From assembly GCA_900314225.1 (NCBI GenBank), contig OMUM01000008.1:1-7170 (forward strand): a DNA stretch of 7,170 nt, written 5' to 3'. This DNA is from an uncultured bacterium (GTDB taxonomy: Bacteria > Bacillota_I > Bacilli_A > RF39 > UBA660). The notes beneath the pieces are model-generated. The model was given only the letters and a program-made list of their open reading frames with translations, made no database searches and was not told where the DNA came from. Shown in pieces: positions 5,897 through 7,170 of the stretch (the first letter of the stretch is position 1; the number at the start of each line of letters is the position of its first letter). Made by a program: the position numbers and the translations under genes.

Positions 5897-5909
5897 AAAA
5901 TCTTCTTTA

Positions 5910-5942
5910 CTTCCTTTCTAAAACTGCGATGGACTCGCAATG
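5910..5942 (-). repeat. Shared translation leader, copy 2
   Basis: Matches 5577-5609 at 31 of 33 positions: hairpin GCGA-GUCCA-UCGC followed by UUAGAAAGGAAG. Here it precedes the glycine-zipper gene. Conserving the loop and linker as well as the stem points to a recent duplication or a common regulator of translation. Confidence 0.75.
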
Positions 5943-6062
5943 AGTTGATACCTATTTAAGAATAGATCATCTAACCATGTTTCATATTTAAAAACATGTT
6001 CCTATACATAAAACTGCCAAGGTTGATTGCTTATTAGGAATATATGTTTTTTTTTAATTTCT
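5921..6062 (-). ncRNA. Long structured 5' leader of the glycine-zipper operon (element C)
   Basis: Between the promoter at 6069-6079 and the gene start at 5896 the minus strand folds into several hairpins. UCCUA/UAGGA encloses a larger loop. CAUGUUU/AAACAUG is a perfect 7-pair stem. GAU-CUAUU/AAUAG-AUC is another, and the GCGA/UCGC hairpin sits beside the ribosome binding site. The phrase AUAGGAAC and an AACAUG stem echo elements A and B, but the overall match is weak. No known riboswitch core was recognised. A regulatory leader or a diverged third copy of the element are both possible. Confidence 0.45.
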
Positions 6063-6068
6063 AGATAT

Positions 6069-6079
6069 ATTATATCATA
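6069..6079 (-). promoter_or_regulatory. Extended -10 promoter of the glycine-zipper operon
   Basis: The minus strand reads TATGATATAAT, with TGA before TATAAT. The place of the -35 is taken by the terminator hairpin at 6080-6102, as at 2117-2151. Transcription from here would give a leader of about 165 bases. Confidence 0.5.
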
Positions 6080-6102
6080 CGAAAAGCAGAACTTTCATCT
6101 GC
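6080..6102 (-). terminator. Terminator downstream of the CPBP protease gene
   Basis: On the minus strand GCAGA (6102-6098) pairs with TCTGC (6090-6086) around a 7-base loop, followed by TTTT and CG. The T-tract is short, so termination may be partial. It resembles the terminator at 2128-2151. Confidence 0.6.
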
Positions 6103-6160
6103 TTAAGTATTCAAAACCAAAAAGAATCCGAACATCATAATATCTTAATCTTCCGATCAT

Positions 6161-6849
6161 TTATGATTTAACTTTTTTGTTAATATATAAAGTATATCCC
6201 AAACATAGAATTATCAATATAATACTACTTATTACTGTACTTTTCCCTGTTGAAAAAATATTTAATGCATTAAATATCCCGTGAAAAACAATACAAGGAA
6301 TAAGTGATTTACTTTTATAGAATACCATAACTAGCATATATCCAATTGCTATTGCATAACATACTTGTAATAAGGTTGGAACGAAATCTGCTCCATTTAA
6401 TAAATTAACAATGTGTCCCATTCCAAATGTAATAGAACTCACAATAATAGCTCTTTTTACATTATCCTTTTCCATCATTTTGAATAAGAATCCTCTCATG
6501 ATAATTTCTTCCAAGAATCCAACATTCAACATCGTTATTATATGAAATATAATTTCACTAGTTGTATTATTAATATGTATACCATATCTTAAATTAAATA
6601 ATGAAATAATCATTAACGGGATAAAATATAAGAATTGTTTAGATTTTTCAGGCTTTGTAAGTCCATAGAATTTTACTCTTTTAATTAAAAAAATTAGAGT
6701 TAGTATTACTCCGATAAAATGGTATTAATAATTGCTGATTGAACGCTTGTATAACCAAAGTTTTGCATTGTATATGAGTTTGCTACTACATAAATAATAA
6801 TTAATGCTATTGTAATTAATGTTTCATGTTTTTTAAATACTTTTTCCAT
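6161..6849 (-). pseudogene. CPBP-family intramembrane protease, split by a frameshift
   Basis: The reconstructed protein is about 229 residues, normal for CPBP (CAAX protease and bacteriocin-processing) glutamic endopeptidases, which cut substrates inside the membrane. The N-terminal 47-residue frame (6849-6706) begins MEKVFKKHETLITIALIIIY and ends INTILSE-stop. The rest continues one base away as IGVILTLIFLIKRV, FYGLTKPEKSKQFLYFIP, and so on to 6161. Restoring one T in the run 6716-6719 joins them as NTIFIGV. All three CPBP motifs are intact in the downstream part: EEIIMR (Glu114, Glu115, Arg119 in the rebuilt protein), FGMGH (His146), and FHGIFN (His190, Asn194). AGGAGG lies about 10 bases before ATG at 6849. 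As written the gene is inactive; an internal ATG at 6613 lacks a ribosome binding site. It follows the AlkD remnant by 14 bases and shares its promoter. Confidence 0.88.
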
Positions 6850-6863
6850 TTTATTAACTCCTC

Positions 6864-7043
6864 CTATTTATTAACTATATTAAAAGACGTTTCTAATATC
6901 TTTTTAAAATGATTTTCATCAAAATACTTATAAGGTAACTCTTCTAAGAACGATTTATAATTAATATTAGGAATTATTTTTAATTGTAATTCTCTATATT
7001 TTTTATCTTGTAATTCAAATAATTTATCAGTTATCTCTTTCAT
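6864..7043 (-). pseudogene. Remnant of an AlkD-like DNA alkylation repair gene with internal deletion
   Basis: The 59-codon frame starts at ATG 7043, with GGAG six bases upstream. The first part, KLFELQDKKYRELQLKIIP, is the typical N-terminus of AlkD-like DNA glycosylases (HEAT-like repeat family, normally about 220-240 residues). It is followed at once by FLEELPYKYFDENH, which in the family occurs some 25 or more residues later, after the missing VIGVRTPxLRKLAK-type segment. The similarity then stops (FKKILETSFNIVNK), and the catalytic C-terminal two thirds are absent. I read this as an in-frame internal deletion plus C-terminal truncation; base excision activity is not expected. The promoter at 7071-7099 is good, so a short peptide may still be made. 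An in-frame TTG at 7058 is an unlikely alternative start. Confidence 0.72.
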
Positions 7044-7070
7044 ATTAATCTCCAACAAAAATCTAATACT

Positions 7071-7099
7071 ATTATATCAAAATATTACAAATACAATAA
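7071..7099 (-). promoter_or_regulatory. Promoter of the AlkD remnant and CPBP gene
   Basis: The minus strand reads TTATTG (7099-7094), a 17-base spacer, then TATAAT (7076-7071) preceded by TGA. It lies about 28 bases before the start at 7043. Confidence 0.6.
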
Positions 7100-7145
7100 A
7101 TTCTTTTACAAAAAAGATAGTGTAAAATATTTTGTGGTAGACATA

Positions 7146-7170
7146 AAAAAAGAAATCATCCAGTGTTATA
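7146..7170 (-). terminator. Right-edge terminator tail, incomplete
   Basis: On the minus strand GGATGATTTC (7161-7152) is followed by seven T. It looks like the 3' arm and U-tract of a terminator whose 5' arm (expected GAAATCATCC) lies beyond the window. An unseen minus-strand gene upstream is implied. Confidence 0.45.

Noticed and set aside
4892..5942. Repeats and hairpins as a CRISPR array
   Set aside because: The copies are far apart, diverged, and separated by genes rather than uniform spacers; no Cas gene is present.

Overview
This is a strongly AT-rich window in which every convincing gene lies on the minus strand, with AGGAGG-type ribosome binding sites and U-tract terminators. That fits a low-GC Firmicute (gut Bacilli or Clostridia). 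A remnant of an integrative conjugative element (ICE) sits in the middle, so this looks like an accessory, partly decayed mobile region. No rRNA, tRNA, transposase, integrase or CRISPR array was seen.

Read in the direction of transcription (right to left): the right end (about 7170-6061) holds the tail of a terminator of an unseen gene, then a promoter, a 59-codon remnant of an AlkD-like DNA alkylation repair gene with an internal deletion, and a CPBP intramembrane protease gene broken by a one-base frameshift. A terminator whose hairpin abuts a new extended -10 promoter separates this from the next unit. That unit (6079-4846) starts with a long structured leader and encodes a 72-residue glycine-zipper membrane protein and a 188-residue protein of unknown function. 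Two related hairpin RNAs (5590-5680 and 4892-4979) follow these two genes. The two genes share a near-identical 33-base translation leader. A terminator ends the unit.

Next comes a damaged ICE segment: the N-terminal half of a ParA/Soj ATPase, frameshifted at an A AAA AAG heptamer, then joined after its DCMPSLGM motif to a VirB6/TrbL-like conjugation membrane protein that has lost its own start. A large deletion between two conjugative-element genes explains this best.

The left part has a compact two-gene operon (3458-2171) in which a MazG-like nucleotide pyrophosphohydrolase overlaps an HNH endonuclease. It has its own promoter and terminator and is the best candidate here for an uncharacterised, possibly defensive, system. 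It is followed by two separately promoted surface or envelope genes, a lipoprotein and a membrane-anchored protein with a conserved extracytoplasmic C-terminal domain. The first 24 codons of another gene lie at the left edge. Six promoters share the same extended -10 core, TATGATATAAT or a close variant.
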